Made by a program: the position numbers and the translations under genes. From Paracoccus hibiscisoli (GTDB lineage Bacteria; Pseudomonadota; Alphaproteobacteria; Rhodobacterales; Rhodobacteraceae): a DNA stretch of 64,000 nt. Numbering within the stretch: position 1 is the first letter of the stretch; every line of letters starts with the position of its first letter. Below are positions 26,091 through 36,059 of this stretch, in pieces. Under the pieces are notes generated by a model. It was not told where the DNA came from. It did not search any database and saw only the letters and a program-made list of their open reading frames with translations. Location of the stretch: contig NZ_SUNH01000014.1 of assembly GCF_005048265.1 (NCBI RefSeq), positions 62,001 to 126,000 of the forward strand. The letters are read 5' to 3'.

Positions 26091-26694
26091 TCAGCGGCTC
26101 AGCAGCAGGATGTTCAGGTCCGATTCCAGGACCGGGGCGGGCATCAGGATGCGGGCGGCGTTGCGGCCCGTGACCTCGACCAGGCCCGCCTCGGGGACCA
26201 GCTGCGGGCTTGCCGTGGGGTCGGTCCGGGGCGGCAGCGCCTCATAGGGCAGGGGCGTGTCGCCTGCGACATGGCCCGTGCCCAGATACGTCAGACGGCC
26301 CGCGACCAGCCCGATCCGGCCGGACATGCGCTGTGATCCGGTCAGCTTGACCAGGCCGCCATCGGCGTCGATGCGGCACTGGAACGGCTGATAGACCACC
26401 AGCGCCAGCCCCCCCCCCCAGCTTGAGCATCCGACAGGACCAGTCGCCGGGCAGGATCGCCGCCGCCTGATCGTCGGGCAGGGCCGCGCCCGACAGCCCC
26501 GCCACCAGCACGGCGCGATCATCCGCGGACCCCTGGGCCAGCGCGTCGCGCAGGGTGCGGCCCGTGATCGGGTCCAGCTGATCCAGCCTTGCCACGTCAT
26601 CGGCGCGGATCACCGCGTCCAACGACGGCCCCAGGGCCGCAGCCGGTGCCGCGCCCATCAGCAGGGCCGCGATCAGCAGCGCCCTATTGCGCAT
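26091..26694 (-). pseudogene. DUF4893 family secreted protein, frameshifted at a G11 tract
   Basis: Two reading frames together give one DUF4893 protein of about 200 residues. The first part (from ATG 26694) starts with a signal peptide, MRNRALLIAALLMGAAPAAA, and runs to DWSCRMLKLGG. The second part continues GGLALVVYQPFQCRID to the end. The break is at eleven Cs on the plus strand (26409-26419); ten would restore one frame, reading LGGGLALVVYQ. This may be a true frameshift, a slippage-prone contingency tract, or a sequencing error. The 5' end overlaps the DUF2237 gene. Function of the family is unknown. Confidence 0.75.
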
Positions 26695-27058
26695 CGCTTT
26701 GCGCATGGCGGCGCAGCAGGTCCAGCGGCACGAGGTCCAGCGCCCGCCGATGGGTCGATTCCAGCACCACGACCGGCGCCGCAAACTCCTGCGCGGCCTG
26801 CAGAAAGCGGCTGGCGCACAGGCACCAGCGGTCGCCTGCCTTCAGCCCCGGAAAGCCCCATTCCGGGCGCGGCGTGGTCAGGTCGTTGCCCAGATAACGC
26901 GACATGGCCAGGAATTCGTCGGTCAGGATCACGCAGACCGTGTGGCTGCCGCGATCCTCGGGGCCGGTATCGCAGCAGCCGTTGCGATAGAACCCGGTGA
27001 CCGGGGCGGTCGAGCAGGGCTGCAGCGCGCCACCCAGGACGTTGATCGAAGGCTCCAT
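26684..27058 (-). CDS. DUF2237 family protein
   Basis: A 124-residue soluble protein starting MEPSINVLGGALQPCS with a GAGGAG ribosome binding site. Family blocks: GFYRNGCCDTGPEDRGSHTVC, LTDEFLAMSRYLGNDL, and the late WCLCASRFLQAA. Several conserved cysteines (GCC, CLC) could bind metal or form disulfides. The role is not known. It overlaps the DUF4893 start by about 10 bases and probably forms an operon with it. Confidence 0.88.
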   Translation of the reverse strand: MEPSINVLGGALQPCSTAPVTGFYRNGCCDTGPEDRGSHTVCVILTDEFLAMSRYLGNDLTTPRPEWGFPGLKAGDRWCLCASRFLQAAQEFAAPVVVLESTHRRALDLVPLDLLRRHAQSDAQ

Positions 27059-27119
27059 GCCGGTCTCCTCTTTGGGACAGGTTAGGCGCGGGGGGCCGCC
27101 AAGGAAAGGGGGCAGGCGG

Positions 27120-28118
27120 TCACATCGGGCGTGGCTGCCACAGGATGTGCCTGCCGTGGAAATCCGCGCGCCCAAGCGACCAGTCGCGCCGCGTCCCGTC
27201 CCACAGGGTCAGGTCCAGCGCCGCGTCGGGCCCGCCGTCGGCCTCCATCCGCAGATGGGCCAGCGGCGCGTCGGGGGTGGCGATGCCGCCCGCATGCGCC
27301 AGCGCCTCGGCGCAGGCGGTCCGGGTGGCGGGCGGGAAATACTGGGCGACGATGGTATGATAGACCAGCGTCAGCCGCCCCGGCGCGGGCGCGGCCAGCC
27401 GTTCCGCCAGCCATTGCCCCGCATCGCCCCGGTCGACCCGCACCGGGTGCCTGCGCGCCAGATCCAGCGCGGCGCGCAGCCGCGCCAGGCGGTCGTCCTG
27501 ATCGGCCCAGCAATAGGCCATCAGCCGCAGCCCGTCGCGATCAGGGTCCAGCGGGTTCAGATCGACGCCCCGCCGGCTGGCCACCACAAAGGCGGATTGC
27601 GGCACGGGACCGGACCATTCCGGCGTCAGCACCACGGCGCCCGGCCCCGACCCCAGGTGAAAGCGGTCGAAGTTGAGGTTCAGCCCGGCCGAGGCGCCCA
27701 GCTCCAGCAGCCGCAGGGGCAGGGGTGACAGGGCCGCCAGGTGGCGCGCCGCGCCGATCAGGGCGGCCGCGCGGGCGACTTCGTTGGTCTGGGGCGGGCT
27801 GTCTAGCCAGTCCAGCACCGTGTCGGCATGCTGCAGCAGGGTCGCGCGCAGCAGCGCGGGCGTGACGCGGCGCGCCCGGTAGGCCGCCGCCAGCGCGGGC
27901 GCGGCATCGGTCAGCACCAGCGCATGCAGCGCCCCGCACAGCCGCAAGGGCAGCGAATCCGCCCGGTTCGACGGATCGCCCGGCCAGTCGCGGACGCGGG
28001 CGCCCACCGGGCCATCCAATGCCTCGGGCAGCATGCGGCACAGTGCCGCCGTCAGCAGAGAGCCGAGCGCCGCGCAGGCCTGCGCCTGACGGGCGAAGGC
28101 CTGGGTCACCGCGCTCAC
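27120..28118 (-). CDS. DUF2332 domain-containing protein
   Basis: A 332-residue cytoplasmic protein matching DUF2332, with SLPLRLCGALHALVL, TNEVARAAALIG, LRLLELGASAGLNLNFD and VYHTIVAQYFPP. The ELGASAGLN segment resembles a glycine-rich nucleotide or SAM-binding loop, but no enzyme activity is established for the family. Its ATG overlaps the stop of pth by four bases, so it is expressed with peptidyl-tRNA hydrolase. Confidence 0.85.
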   Translation of the reverse strand: MSAVTQAFARQAQACAALGSLLTAALCRMLPEALDGPVGARVRDWPGDPSNRADSLPLRLCGALHALVLTDAAPALAAAYRARRVTPALLRATLLQHADTVLDWLDSPPQTNEVARAAALIGAARHLAALSPLPLRLLELGASAGLNLNFDRFHLGSGPGAVVLTPEWSGPVPQSAFVVASRRGVDLNPLDPDRDGLRLMAYCWADQDDRLARLRAALDLARRHPVRVDRGDAGQWLAERLAAPAPGRLTLVYHTIVAQYFPPATRTACAEALAHAGGIATPDAPLAHLRMEADGGPDAALDLTLWDGTRRDWSLGRADFHGRHILWQPRPM

Positions 28119-28813
28119 CGAAAGCGGTCGGTCAGGGCGCGCAGCCGGTCGGCCAGCGTGTCGGGGCGGGCGGCGGGTTCGGGCGCCTGCGCGGCAGGTT
28201 TCGGGGCGGGCTTGGGCTTCGGCGCCTCGCTGCCGCTGTTGCGCGCGGGTGCGGTGCGGTTGGCGACCGCGTTCTGGAACCGGCCCCCGTCGCCCGCCGC
28301 CAGCGCCACCGCCCCGTCCGAGATGCCGCGCAGCAGGTCGTCCAGCCAGTCCTGTTCGGCCTTGGCGAAATCCGACAGCACGTATCCCGCCACGCGATCC
28401 TTGTGGCCGGGATGCCCGATGCCCAGCCTGACGCGCCCGTATTCCGCCCCGATATGCTGGTGCATCGAGCGCAACCCGTTATGCCCCGCATGCCCGCCGC
28501 CCTGCTTGACGCGGGCCTTGCCGGGGGCCAGGTCCAGCTCGTCATGCAGCACGATCACGTCCTGGGGGGTCAGCTTCAGATAGCGCATCGCCTCGCCCAC
28601 GGACTGCCCCGACAGGTTCATGAATGTCTGCGGCTTGAGCAGGGTGACGCGCGTGTCCCCCAGCTGCCCCTCTGCCGTCAGCCCCTGAAACCGTGTCCGC
28701 CAGGGCCCGAATCCGTGGTCGGCGGCGATCCGGTCCAGCGCCATGAAGCCAATGTTGTGACGATTGCACGCATATTTCGCGCCGGGATTGCCCAAGCCCA
28801 CGATCAGCTTCAT
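28115..28813 (-). CDS. pth: Peptidyl-tRNA hydrolase
   Basis: Releases tRNA from peptidyl-tRNAs that drop off ribosomes. The 232 residues start MKLIVGLGNPG (the family start, with AGGAGG upstream), which overrides an upstream in-frame ATG. Asn9, the catalytic His19 in NRHNIGF, KPQTFMNLSG and VLHDELDL are present, along with GGGHAGHNGLRS. A C-terminal extension of about 40 residues is rich in Pro/Ala/Lys and not part of the fold. It is divergent from clpP. Confidence 0.96.
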   Translation of the reverse strand: MKLIVGLGNPGAKYACNRHNIGFMALDRIAADHGFGPWRTRFQGLTAEGQLGDTRVTLLKPQTFMNLSGQSVGEAMRYLKLTPQDVIVLHDELDLAPGKARVKQGGGHAGHNGLRSMHQHIGAEYGRVRLGIGHPGHKDRVAGYVLSDFAKAEQDWLDDLLRGISDGAVALAAGDGGRFQNAVANRTAPARNSGSEAPKPKPAPKPAAQAPEPAARPDTLADRLRALTDRFR

Positions 28814-28980
28814 CGCTGCCTCCTGTCCGGTCGCGCGAGGGGGCGCGCGGGTCGATTTTCGTTCCATCCCTTGCGGCTGTCCTTGCCCGTTACTAAGACT
28901 CTGTCAACCTTTCGCGGCTAAGACAGGGATTCAGGCCCGGACGAATCGCGGGGACAGGGACGTAACGGCAAGGACAGACG

Positions 28981-29613
28981 ATGAGCGATCCGGCAGAATT
29001 CTACATGAACACCCTTGTTCCCATGGTGGTCGAACAGACCTCTCGCGGGGAACGGGCCTATGACATCTTCTCGCGGCTGCTCAAGGAACGGATCATCTTC
29101 GTTTCGGGACCGGTCCATGACGGCATGTCCACGCTGATCTGCGCGCAGCTGCTGTTCCTGGAGGCGGAGAACCCGTCCAAGGATATCAGCATGTATATCA
29201 ACAGCCCCGGCGGTGTCGTGACCTCCGGCCTGTCGATCTATGACACGATGCAGTACATCAAGCCGCGGGTCTCGACGCTGGTGGTGGGGCAGGCGGCCTC
29301 GATGGGCTCGCTGTTGCTGGCCGCGGGCGAACCCGGCCTGCGCTATTCGCTGCCCAACAGCCGCGTGATGGTGCACCAGCCCTCGGGCGGGTATCAGGGC
29401 CAGGCCACCGACATCCTGATCCATGCGCGCGAGACCGAGAAGCTCAAGCGGCGCCTGAACGAGATTTATGTCCACCACACCGGCAAGTCGCTGTCCGAGG
29501 TCGAGGAGGCGCTGGAGCGCGACCGCTTCATGACCGCCGAGGATGCCAAGGACTGGGGCCTGATCGACGAGGTTCTGGCCCCGCGCGGCAAGGCCGTGCC
29601 GGAGAAGAAATAG
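28981..29613 (+). CDS. clpP: ATP-dependent Clp protease proteolytic subunit
   Basis: Serine protease that forms the double-heptamer chamber used with ClpX or ClpA. The 210 residues contain the catalytic triad Ser107 (GQAASMGS), His132 (MVHQPSGG) and Asp181 (ERDRFM), plus [10 protein letters not shown]. It starts at an ATG after AAGGACAGACG and is followed by clpX after 159 bases. Canonical length and no unusual features. Confidence 0.97.
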   Translation: MSDPAEFYMNTLVPMVVEQTSRGERAYDIFSRLLKERIIFVSGPVHDGMSTLICAQLLFLEAENPSKDISMYINSPGGVVTSGLSIYDTMQYIKPRVSTLVVGQAASMGSLLLAAGEPGLRYSLPNSRVMVHQPSGGYQGQATDILIHARETEKLKRRLNEIYVHHTGKSLSEVEEALERDRFMTAEDAKDWGLIDEVLAPRGKAVPEKK

Positions 29614-29630
29614 GCCTCCGGGGGATTGTG

Positions 29631-29649
29631 ACGGGCCGGGCTGGCCCGT
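29631..29649 (+). repeat. Short hairpin in the clpP-clpX gap
   Basis: ACGGGCC (29631-29637) pairs with GGCCCGT (29643-29649) around five bases. No T run follows, so full termination is unlikely; it may mark a processing or attenuation point between clpP and clpX. Confidence 0.4.
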
Positions 29650-29772
29650 AACATGGTGCGAATGACCTGCGGCGGCCGATCCGGCGCAGGGGAACCGAAG
29701 ATGCGGCGCGCGGGACAGTCCCGCCGTCGCCCGCGACGCGGCCTTGCGTGGCGGTAGTTTAGGAAATGGACG

Positions 29773-31038
29773 ATGGCGAACCAGTCCGGCGGCGACAGCA
29801 AGAACACGCTCTATTGCAGCTTCTGCGGCAAGAGCCAGCACGAGGTCCGCAAGCTGATCGCGGGACCGACCGTGTTCATCTGCGATGAATGCGTCGAGCT
29901 GTGCATGGACATCATCCGCGAGGAGACCAAGACCAGCGGCCTGAAATCGGGCGACGGCGTGCCCACCCCGCGCGAGATCTGCGGCGTGCTGGACGATTAC
30001 GTGATCGGTCAGGAGCATGCCAAGCGCGTGCTGTCCGTGGCCGTCCACAACCACTACAAGCGTCTGAACCACGGCTCCAAGACCGATATCGAGTTGGCCA
30101 AGTCGAACATCCTGCTGATCGGCCCGACCGGCTGCGGCAAGACGCTGCTGGCCCAGACCCTGGCGCGCATCCTGGACGTGCCCTTCACGATGGCGGATGC
30201 CACCACGCTGACCGAAGCCGGCTATGTCGGCGAGGATGTCGAGAACATCATCCTCAAGCTGCTGCAGTCGTCGGAGTACAACGTCGAGCGCGCGCAGCGC
30301 GGCATCGTCTACATCGACGAGGTCGACAAGATCACGCGCAAGTCGGACAATCCGTCGATCACCCGCGACGTCTCGGGCGAGGGCGTGCAGCAGGCCCTGC
30401 TGAAGATCATGGAAGGGACCGTCGCCTCGGTGCCCCCGCAGGGTGGCCGCAAGCATCCCCAGCAGGAGTTCCTGCAGGTCGACACCACGAACATCCTGTT
30501 CATCTGCGGCGGCGCATTCGCGGGTCTGGACCGCATCATCGCGCAGCGCAACAAGGGCACCGCGATGGGCTTTGGCGCCTCTGTCAAGGAAGCGGGCGAC
30601 CAGGGCGTGGGCGAGCTGTTCAAGGAGCTGGAGCCCGAGGATCTGCTTAAATTCGGCCTGATCCCGGAATTCGTCGGCCGTCTGCCCGTCATTGCGACCC
30701 TGACCGACCTGGACGAGGAAGCGCTGATCATCATCCTGACCAAGCCGAAGAACGCCTTGGTCAAGCAGTATCAGCGCCTGTTCGACCTCGAGGGGGTTCA
30801 GCTGACCTTCACCGAGGACGCGCTGACCGCGATCGCCAAGCGCGCCATCAAGCGCAAGACCGGTGCCCGCGGCCTGCGGTCGATCATGGAGGAGATCCTG
30901 CTGGACACCATGTTCGAACTGCCCGGTCTGGACAGCGTCCAGGAGGTGGTCGTCAACGACGAGGCCGTCGAGAACCCCTCGGCCAAGCCGCTGCTGATCC
31001 ATGTCGATCCCAAGAAGGAAACGGCCTCGGCCGGATAA
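29773..31038 (+). CDS. clpX: ATP-dependent Clp protease ATP-binding subunit ClpX
   Basis: AAA+ unfoldase that feeds proteins to ClpP. The 421 residues hold the N-terminal C4 zinc-binding domain (Cys15, Cys18, Cys37, Cys40), Walker A GPTGCGKT, the GYVGEDVEN pore loop, Walker B VYIDEVDK, the RKH loop in GGRKHPQQ, and the sensor-2 region [17 protein letters not shown] acts as ribosome binding site. It follows clpP on the same strand with a 159-base gap that could hold its own promoter. Confidence 0.98.
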   Translation: MANQSGGDSKNTLYCSFCGKSQHEVRKLIAGPTVFICDECVELCMDIIREETKTSGLKSGDGVPTPREICGVLDDYVIGQEHAKRVLSVAVHNHYKRLNHGSKTDIELAKSNILLIGPTGCGKTLLAQTLARILDVPFTMADATTLTEAGYVGEDVENIILKLLQSSEYNVERAQRGIVYIDEVDKITRKSDNPSITRDVSGEGVQQALLKIMEGTVASVPPQGGRKHPQQEFLQVDTTNILFICGGAFAGLDRIIAQRNKGTAMGFGASVKEAGDQGVGELFKELEPEDLLKFGLIPEFVGRLPVIATLTDLDEEALIIILTKPKNALVKQYQRLFDLEGVQLTFTEDALTAIAKRAIKRKTGARGLRSIMEEILLDTMFELPGLDSVQEVVVNDEAVENPSAKPLLIHVDPKKETASAG

Positions 31039-31048
31039 CTCCGCGAGG

Positions 31049-31077
31049 CCCGCGCGAGGCTGGACCTTGCGCGGGTT
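31049..31077 (+). terminator. Likely terminator after clpX
   Basis: CCCGCGCGAGG (31049-31059) pairs with CCTTGCGCGGG (31065-31075) with one mismatch, followed by only two Ts. It begins 10 bases past the clpX stop. Weak T tract, so moderate confidence. Confidence 0.5.
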
Positions 31078-31122
31078 CTGGGGCATATCCCATGGAAATC
31101 CGATTGCTTGAGGGTGCCAACC

Positions 31123-31497
31123 ATGTCGTTCCTGCTGCGCTTTCTGACCTGGTGGAACAGCCAGACGCTCAACACCCAGTTCTGGACCTGGCGCAATGGC
31201 GTGAAGGTCGGCGAGGATGCGGTCGGAAACATCTTCTACAAGACGGCGGACGGCAAGCGGCGTTGGGTGATCTACAACGCTGAATCCGAGGCCAGCCAGA
31301 TCAGCCCGGAATGGCATGGCTGGTTGCACCACACCTGGAACGAGGCTCCGACCGAACTGGCCGTGCCGCGCCGGGAGTGGGAGCAGCCCCATCAGCCGAA
31401 CCTGACCGGCACGCCGGGCGCCTATGTGCCTGCGGGCTCGCTCTATCGGGCGCAGCCTGCGGTGCGCAGCGATTATGACGCGTGGCGCCCCGAATAA
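31123..31497 (+). CDS. NADH:ubiquinone oxidoreductase accessory subunit NDUFA12 homologue
   Basis: A 124-residue homologue of the 17.2-kDa (NDUFA12/B17.2) subunit of respiratory complex I, an accessory subunit kept in alphaproteobacteria and mitochondria. Typical segments: [29 protein letters not shown] and the closing [15 protein letters not shown]. It docks on the peripheral arm near the 49-kDa/TYKY interface in the known structures. The ATG at 31123 is chosen over an upstream GTG-type start. As usual it is encoded away from the nuo operon, and is followed immediately by mlaD. Confidence 0.93.
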   Translation: MSFLLRFLTWWNSQTLNTQFWTWRNGVKVGEDAVGNIFYKTADGKRRWVIYNAESEASQISPEWHGWLHHTWNEAPTELAVPRREWEQPHQPNLTGTPGAYVPAGSLYRAQPAVRSDYDAWRPE

Positions 31498-31498
31498 G

Positions 31499-31972
31499 AT
31501 GGCCCAAGGCACAGCCCCGCGCACTGAGGCGACGGCGGAACTGATCGCGGGCGGCGTCGTGTTGCTGGTCGCCGCAGGCTTCCTGGCATGGGCCGCGCAG
31601 GATCGGTGGCCGCGGGCGTCGGGCTATCAGGTCACCGCGTCCTTTCCCGATGTCGACGGAGTCGCGGTGGGCACCGAAGTGCGTCTGGCCGGTGTGCGCA
31701 TCGGTCGGGTCAGCGAGATCCGCCTCAATCCCCAGACCTATCTGGCCGATGCCGTCCTGACCATCCCGCAGGACATTGTCCTGCCGACCGACAGCGCCGC
31801 GCTGATCCAGTCGGACGGTCTGCTGGGCGGCGCCTATATCCAGCTGCAGCCGGGCGGCAGCCCCGACAACCTGGCCCCCGGCGATGAGATCGAGGATGTC
31901 CAGGGCGCCGTCAGCCTGCTGCAGCTGATGCTGAAATTCGTCGACAGCCAGGCGGCAGGGGACGCGCCGTGA
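31499..31972 (+). CDS. mlaD: MCE-domain phospholipid transport protein MlaD
   Basis: Periplasmic MCE protein anchored in the inner membrane, part of the pathway that maintains outer-membrane lipid asymmetry. The 157 residues have one N-terminal helix (about 12-34, ELIAGGVVLLVAAGFLAW) and a single MCE domain (about 38-118, starting YQVTASFPDVDGVAVGTEVR and ending GGAYIQLQPGG). The ATG starts one base after the NDUFA12 stop, and its 3' end overlaps the DUF2155 gene. MlaE and MlaF partners are not in the window. Confidence 0.92.
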   Translation: MAQGTAPRTEATAELIAGGVVLLVAAGFLAWAAQDRWPRASGYQVTASFPDVDGVAVGTEVRLAGVRIGRVSEIRLNPQTYLADAVLTIPQDIVLPTDSAALIQSDGLLGGAYIQLQPGGSPDNLAPGDEIEDVQGAVSLLQLMLKFVDSQAAGDAP

Positions 31973-32319
31973 TCCGTCTTGCGATGTGCCTGATGCTGTC
32001 GGCCACGCCCGCCGTGTCGCAGGAAACCATGCGGGCCTCGGGGGCGATGCTGCGGGGGCTGGACAAGGTGTCCGGTCGGACCACCGACCTGCCGCTGCAA
32101 GTCGGAGAGGCCGTCCGCTATGGCAGGTTGGAGATCAGGCTGGGGGAATGCCGCTATCCCTCTGGCGATCCCAGTTCCGATGCCTTCGCCCAGGTGGCCA
32201 TCACCGACCTGCGGCAGAACGCCTCGGTCTTCAGCGGGTGGATGATTGCCAGCTCGCCGGCGCTGTCGGCGCTGGACGATGCGCGCTATGACGTCTGGGT
32301 CATGAGCTGCCAGGACTGA
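31969..32319 (+). CDS. DUF2155 domain-containing secreted protein
   Basis: A 116-residue protein with a signal peptide (MIRLAMCLMLSATPAVS) followed by the DUF2155 core: LRGLDKVSGRTTDLPLQVGE, LGECRYPSG, and FSGWMIASSPALSALDDARYDVW, with a conserved Cys pair. Located in the periplasm by prediction; function unknown. It overlaps mlaD by four bases, and its 3' end overlaps the convergent aat gene by 20 bases. This NDUFA12-mlaD-DUF2155/aat-acc order recurs in Rhodobacteraceae by general knowledge. Confidence 0.9.
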   Translation: MIRLAMCLMLSATPAVSQETMRASGAMLRGLDKVSGRTTDLPLQVGEAVRYGRLEIRLGECRYPSGDPSSDAFAQVAITDLRQNASVFSGWMIASSPALSALDDARYDVWVMSCQD

Positions 32320-32932
32320 GGCCCGACGTCAGGGCAGCCGCCGAAAGCAGGGGTTGCGCGCGAAAGTCGGCCTCGCGCCGCAGGGCAGAGGCAAGACGGC
32401 TGCGATAGGCTGTGCGCGGTATTTCGACCCCACCCATCCGGGCCAGGTGCGGCGTCAGGAATTGCGTGTCAAACAGGGTGAAGCCACAGCGCTGCAGGTG
32501 GCTGGACGTCCAGAGCAGCGCCATCCGCGACCCATTCTCTTGCGCGGACATCATCGATTCGCCGAAAAACGCCCCGCCAATGGTGATGCCGAAGATGCAG
32601 CCGGCGAACACGCCGTCGCGGCGCACCTCGATCGCGTGGGCGTGCCCGGCATCATGCAGTTGGCGATAAAGTTCCGCTAGGGGTGCGTTGATCCAGGTCG
32701 TGTCGCGATCCGCGCAGGCGGCCACGGCGGCGTCGAAATCGCCGTCCAGATGCGCCGACCAGCCGCCCCGGCGCAGGTCTCGACGCAACGAACGCGAGGC
32801 GTGCACGCCCCCGACCGGAAGGACCCCCCGCATCGGGGGGTCGAACCAGTAGAGGCGGTCGTCATCCGCGCTTTCGGCCATGGGAAACACGCCGCGCGCA
32901 TAGCCGGTCAGCAGTTGCGCGGGCGTGATCAT
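32300..32932 (-). CDS. aat: Leucyl/phenylalanyl-tRNA--protein transferase
   Basis: N-end rule enzyme that adds Leu or Phe from tRNA to proteins with N-terminal Lys or Arg, marking them for ClpS/ClpAP. The 210 residues show GYARGVFPMAE, LYWFDPPMRGVLP, TWINAPLAELYRQLH, GAFFGESM and DTQFLTPHLARMGGVEI. It begins 6 bases after the accC stop and is the last gene of accB-accC-aat. Its 3' end overlaps the DUF2155 gene. Confidence 0.95.
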   Translation of the reverse strand: MITPAQLLTGYARGVFPMAESADDDRLYWFDPPMRGVLPVGGVHASRSLRRDLRRGGWSAHLDGDFDAAVAACADRDTTWINAPLAELYRQLHDAGHAHAIEVRRDGVFAGCIFGITIGGAFFGESMMSAQENGSRMALLWTSSHLQRCGFTLFDTQFLTPHLARMGGVEIPRTAYRSRLASALRREADFRAQPLLSAAALTSGLSPGSS

Positions 32933-32938
32933 CGGGCC

Positions 32939-34285
32939 TTACGCGTAGTGCTGCGCCAGCCAGCGCTCCAGCCAGTGGATCGAGTAGTTCCCCGACTGGA
33001 TGTCCGGCTCGGCCAGCAGGTCGCGGAACAGCGGCACGGTCGTGTCCACGCCGTCCACGATCAACTCTCCCAGGGCGCGCGACAGGCGGGCCAGCGCCTC
33101 GTCGCGGTCGCGACCATGCACGATCAGCTTGCCGATCAGGCTGTCGTAATAGGGCGGGATCGAATAGCCCTGATAGAGCGCCGAATCCATCCGCACGCCC
33201 AGACCGCCCGGTGCGTGATACTGGGTGATCTTGCCGGGGCAGGGCGAAAAGCCCGGCACCTTTTCGGCGTTGATCCGCACCTCGATGGAATGGCCGTTGA
33301 TCACCAGATCCTCTTGGTGGAACTCCATCGGCAGGCCTGCGGCGACGCGGATCTGCTGGCGGACCAGATCGACGCCAAAGATGGCCTCGGTCACCGGATG
33401 TTCCACCTGCAGGCGGGTGTTCATCTCGATGAAATAGAACTCGCCATCCTCGAACAGGAACTCGATCGTGCCGGCGCCGGAATAGCCGATCTTGGCCACC
33501 GCGTCGGCGCAGACCTTGCCGATGCGGGCGCGCTGTTCAGGGGTGATGGCGGGGCCGGGGGCCTCCTCCAGCACCTTCTGGTGGCGGCGCTGCAGCGAGC
33601 AGTCGCGTTCGCCCAGATGGACGGCGCGGCCCTTGCCGTCGCCAAAGACCTGGATCTCGATATGGCGGGGGCGCTGCAGGTACTTCTCGATATAGACGTC
33701 GGGATTGCCGAAGGCGGCCTTGGCCTCGGACCGGGCGGTGCGGAAGGCGACCTCAAGGCCCGCCTCGTTCTCGGCGACCTTCATGCCGCGGCCGCCGCCG
33801 CCCGCCGTGGCCTTGATGATGACCGGATAGCCGATCTGGGCCGCGACCTGCTTGGCCTCGTCGACGTCGTTCACGCCGCCCTCGCTGCCGGGCACACAGG
33901 GGACGCCCAGGGCCTTCATCGTGTCCTTGGCGGTGATCTTGTCGCCCATGATGCGGATATGTTCCGCGCGCGGGCCGATGAAGGTGATGTCGTGATCTTC
34001 CAGCATCTGAACGAAGCCGGCATTCTCGGACAGAAAACCATAGCCCGGATGGATCGCCTGCGCGCCCGTGATCTCGCAGGCCGAGATCAGCGCGGGCATC
34101 GACAGGTAGCTGTGCGTCGAGGAGGGCGGCCCGATGCAGACCGATTCGTCGGCCATGCGGACATGCATCGCATCGGCATCGGCGGTCGAATGGACCGCGA
34201 CCGATGCGATGCCCATCTCGCGGCAGGCGCGGATCACGCGCAGCGCGATCTCGCCCCGGTTGGCGATGAGGATCTTGTCGAACAT
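32939..34285 (-). CDS. accC: Acetyl-CoA carboxylase biotin carboxylase subunit
   Basis: ATP-dependent carboxylation of biotin on AccB, the first half-reaction of fatty-acid synthesis. The 448 residues start [17 protein letters not shown] (ATG 34285 preferred over a GTG nine bases upstream). The ATP-grasp loop [27 protein letters not shown] and [14 protein letters not shown] are present. It follows accB by five bases. Confidence 0.97.
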   Translation of the reverse strand: MFDKILIANRGEIALRVIRACREMGIASVAVHSTADADAMHVRMADESVCIGPPSSTHSYLSMPALISACEITGAQAIHPGYGFLSENAGFVQMLEDHDITFIGPRAEHIRIMGDKITAKDTMKALGVPCVPGSEGGVNDVDEAKQVAAQIGYPVIIKATAGGGGRGMKVAENEAGLEVAFRTARSEAKAAFGNPDVYIEKYLQRPRHIEIQVFGDGKGRAVHLGERDCSLQRRHQKVLEEAPGPAITPEQRARIGKVCADAVAKIGYSGAGTIEFLFEDGEFYFIEMNTRLQVEHPVTEAIFGVDLVRQQIRVAAGLPMEFHQEDLVINGHSIEVRINAEKVPGFSPCPGKITQYHAPGGLGVRMDSALYQGYSIPPYYDSLIGKLIVHGRDRDEALARLSRALGELIVDGVDTTVPLFRDLLAEPDIQSGNYSIHWLERWLAQHYA

Positions 34286-34290
34286 GGGCG

Positions 34291-34800
34291 TCACTCGACG
34301 ATCATCAGTGGCGTGCCGAATTCGACCGGGGTGCCATCGTCGATCAGGATGCGGCGCACGGTGCCCGCGCGGGGGGCGGGGATGTGGTTCATCGTCTTCA
34401 TCGCCTCGACGATCATCAGCGTGTCGCCCTCGGCCACGGTCTGGCCCACGGTGACGAAGGGTGCGGCACCCGGTTCGGCCGACAGATAGGCCGTGCCGAC
34501 CATCGGAGAGGTCACGGCACCGGGCAGCGTGGCCGGGTCGGCGCTGGCTGCGGCGGGTGACGCCGCCGGAGCGGGGGTTCCCGCCGGGGCGGGGGCTGCA
34601 GCGGCGGGGGCGGCTGCGGCCTGGGCATAGACGACCTGCTTGCCCTGCTTGGTCAGGCTGACCGTCAGGCGGTCATGTTCGCCGTATTCCCGCTTGACCT
34701 GAATCTCGTTCAGCTCGCTGGAATTGAGCAGCTCGGCCAGCGAGCGGATGAAGGCCACGTCGCCCTCGTGATGCTTGTCGTGGTGGGAATCGTTGCTCAT
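34291..34800 (-). CDS. accB: Acetyl-CoA carboxylase biotin carboxyl carrier protein
   Basis: Carries biotin between AccC and the carboxyltransferase. The 169 residues have a charged N-terminus, an Ala/Pro-rich hinge (about 70-95) and a biotinyl domain with [15 protein letters not shown] and the biotinylated lysine in [16 protein letters not shown] five bases upstream favours the ATG at 34800 over one at 34815. First gene of the accB-accC-aat operon. Confidence 0.96.
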   Translation of the reverse strand: MSNDSHHDKHHEGDVAFIRSLAELLNSSELNEIQVKREYGEHDRLTVSLTKQGKQVVYAQAAAAPAAAAPAPAGTPAPAASPAAASADPATLPGAVTSPMVGTAYLSAEPGAAPFVTVGQTVAEGDTLMIVEAMKTMNHIPAPRAGTVRRILIDDGTPVEFGTPLMIVE

Positions 34801-34931
34801 GCCATCCTCTGCCATGTTCTGTTCGGGCCGCGTCCAGGCGCGGCGATTGCGGGGCTTATAGCCCTTGTGCCTGCCCAAGGGGAAGGGTCAGGGCGCGATG
34901 CGTGGCGAATTGCGCCATCCGCCGCCTGAAA

Positions 34932-35249
34932 TCAGCCCTTTGGGCGCGCGGCCTTTTCGGTCAGCCCCGAGACCCCGTCGCGCCGCGCCAGCTCGGCCTC
35001 GACATCGGCCAGGGTGATGTCGCGGGCGGCCAGCATGACCAGCAGGTGGAACATCACGTCCGCGGCCTCCGAGGTCAGCCGGTCGCGGTCGCCCTTGACG
35101 GCCTCGATGATCGCCTCGATGGCCTCCTCGCCGAATTTCTCGGCGCATTTCTCGGGGCCCTTGGCCAGCAGTTTCGCGGTCCAGCTGCTGTCCGGATCGG
35201 CGGTCTTGCGGGACTGGATCGTGGCCGAGAGGCGCTGAAGCGGGGTCAT
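34932..35249 (-). CDS. hisE: Phosphoribosyl-ATP pyrophosphatase
   Basis: Second step of histidine synthesis: removes pyrophosphate from phosphoribosyl-ATP. The 105 residues match the HisE/MazG-like fold with [30 protein letters not shown] and [16 protein letters not shown], carrying the metal-binding acidic residues. Separate from HisI, as usual in alphaproteobacteria. ATG overlaps the hisF stop by four bases. Confidence 0.95.
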   Translation of the reverse strand: MTPLQRLSATIQSRKTADPDSSWTAKLLAKGPEKCAEKFGEEAIEAIIEAVKGDRDRLTSEAADVMFHLLVMLAARDITLADVEAELARRDGVSGLTEKAARPKG

Positions 35250-36007
35250 GTCAGCCTCATGGGGATGCCGGCCGCGGCCATATGGGCCTTGGCCTCGGCG
35301 ATGGTGTGGGTGCCGAAATGGAAGATGCTGGCGGCCAGGACGGCGCTGGCATGGCCCTCGGTCACGCCCTCGACCAGATGGTCCAGCGTGCCGACGCCGC
35401 CCGATGCGATGACCGGCACGTTCACCGCATCCGCGATGGCCCGCGTCAGCGGCAGGTTGAAGCCCGACCGCGTGCCGTCCCGGTCCATCGAGGTCAGCAG
35501 GATTTCCCCCGCGCCCCTGGCCTCGACCAGGCGGGCGAATTCGACGGCGTCGATGCCGGTGGGCTTGCGGCCGCCATGGGTGAAGATCTCCCACCGGCCG
35601 TCGGCCACCGTTTTCGCGTCGATGGCCACGACGATGCACTGGCTGCCGAAGCGGTCGGCGGCGGCGGCGACCACGTCCGGGTCGGCCACCGCGGCGGAAT
35701 TGAAGCTGACCTTGTCGGCCCCCGCCAGCAGCAGGGCGCGCACGTCCTCATGCGTGCGCACGCCGCCGCCGACCGTCAGCGGCACAAAGCACTGTTCCGC
35801 CGTGCGCGTCACCAGGTCGAACATGGTGCCGCGGTTTTCATGCGTGGCGTGGATGTCCAGAAAGCAGATCTCGTCGGCGCCGGCGGCGTCATAGGCGCGG
35901 GCGGCCTCGACCGGGTCGCCGGCATCGCGCAGATCGACGAAGTTCACGCCCTTGACGACCCGGCCATCGGCCACGTCCAGGCAGGGGATGATCCGGGTCT
36001 TGAGCAT
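35246..36007 (-). CDS. hisF: Imidazole glycerol phosphate synthase cyclase subunit
   Basis: TIM-barrel cyclase that, with HisH, makes imidazole glycerol phosphate and AICAR. The 253 residues start [20 protein letters not shown], with Asp11 in the catalytic position, and contain [26 protein letters not shown] and [12 protein letters not shown] with the second catalytic Asp. It is separated from hisA by 124 bases holding a GC-rich repeat. hisH is not in the window. Confidence 0.97.
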   Translation of the reverse strand: MLKTRIIPCLDVADGRVVKGVNFVDLRDAGDPVEAARAYDAAGADEICFLDIHATHENRGTMFDLVTRTAEQCFVPLTVGGGVRTHEDVRALLLAGADKVSFNSAAVADPDVVAAAADRFGSQCIVVAIDAKTVADGRWEIFTHGGRKPTGIDAVEFARLVEARGAGEILLTSMDRDGTRSGFNLPLTRAIADAVNVPVIASGGVGTLDHLVEGVTEGHASAVLAASIFHFGTHTIAEAKAHMAAAGIPMRLT

Positions 36008-36059
36008 CGGGCGGGCCTTTATGTGGTTCGGTGCCGGTTCTAGCGCAGCGCGGGCCTTT

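Noticed and set aside
28918..31524. 868-codon open frame antisense to clpP-clpX
   Set aside because: Shadow of canonical clpP and clpX; composition is unlike a folded protein.
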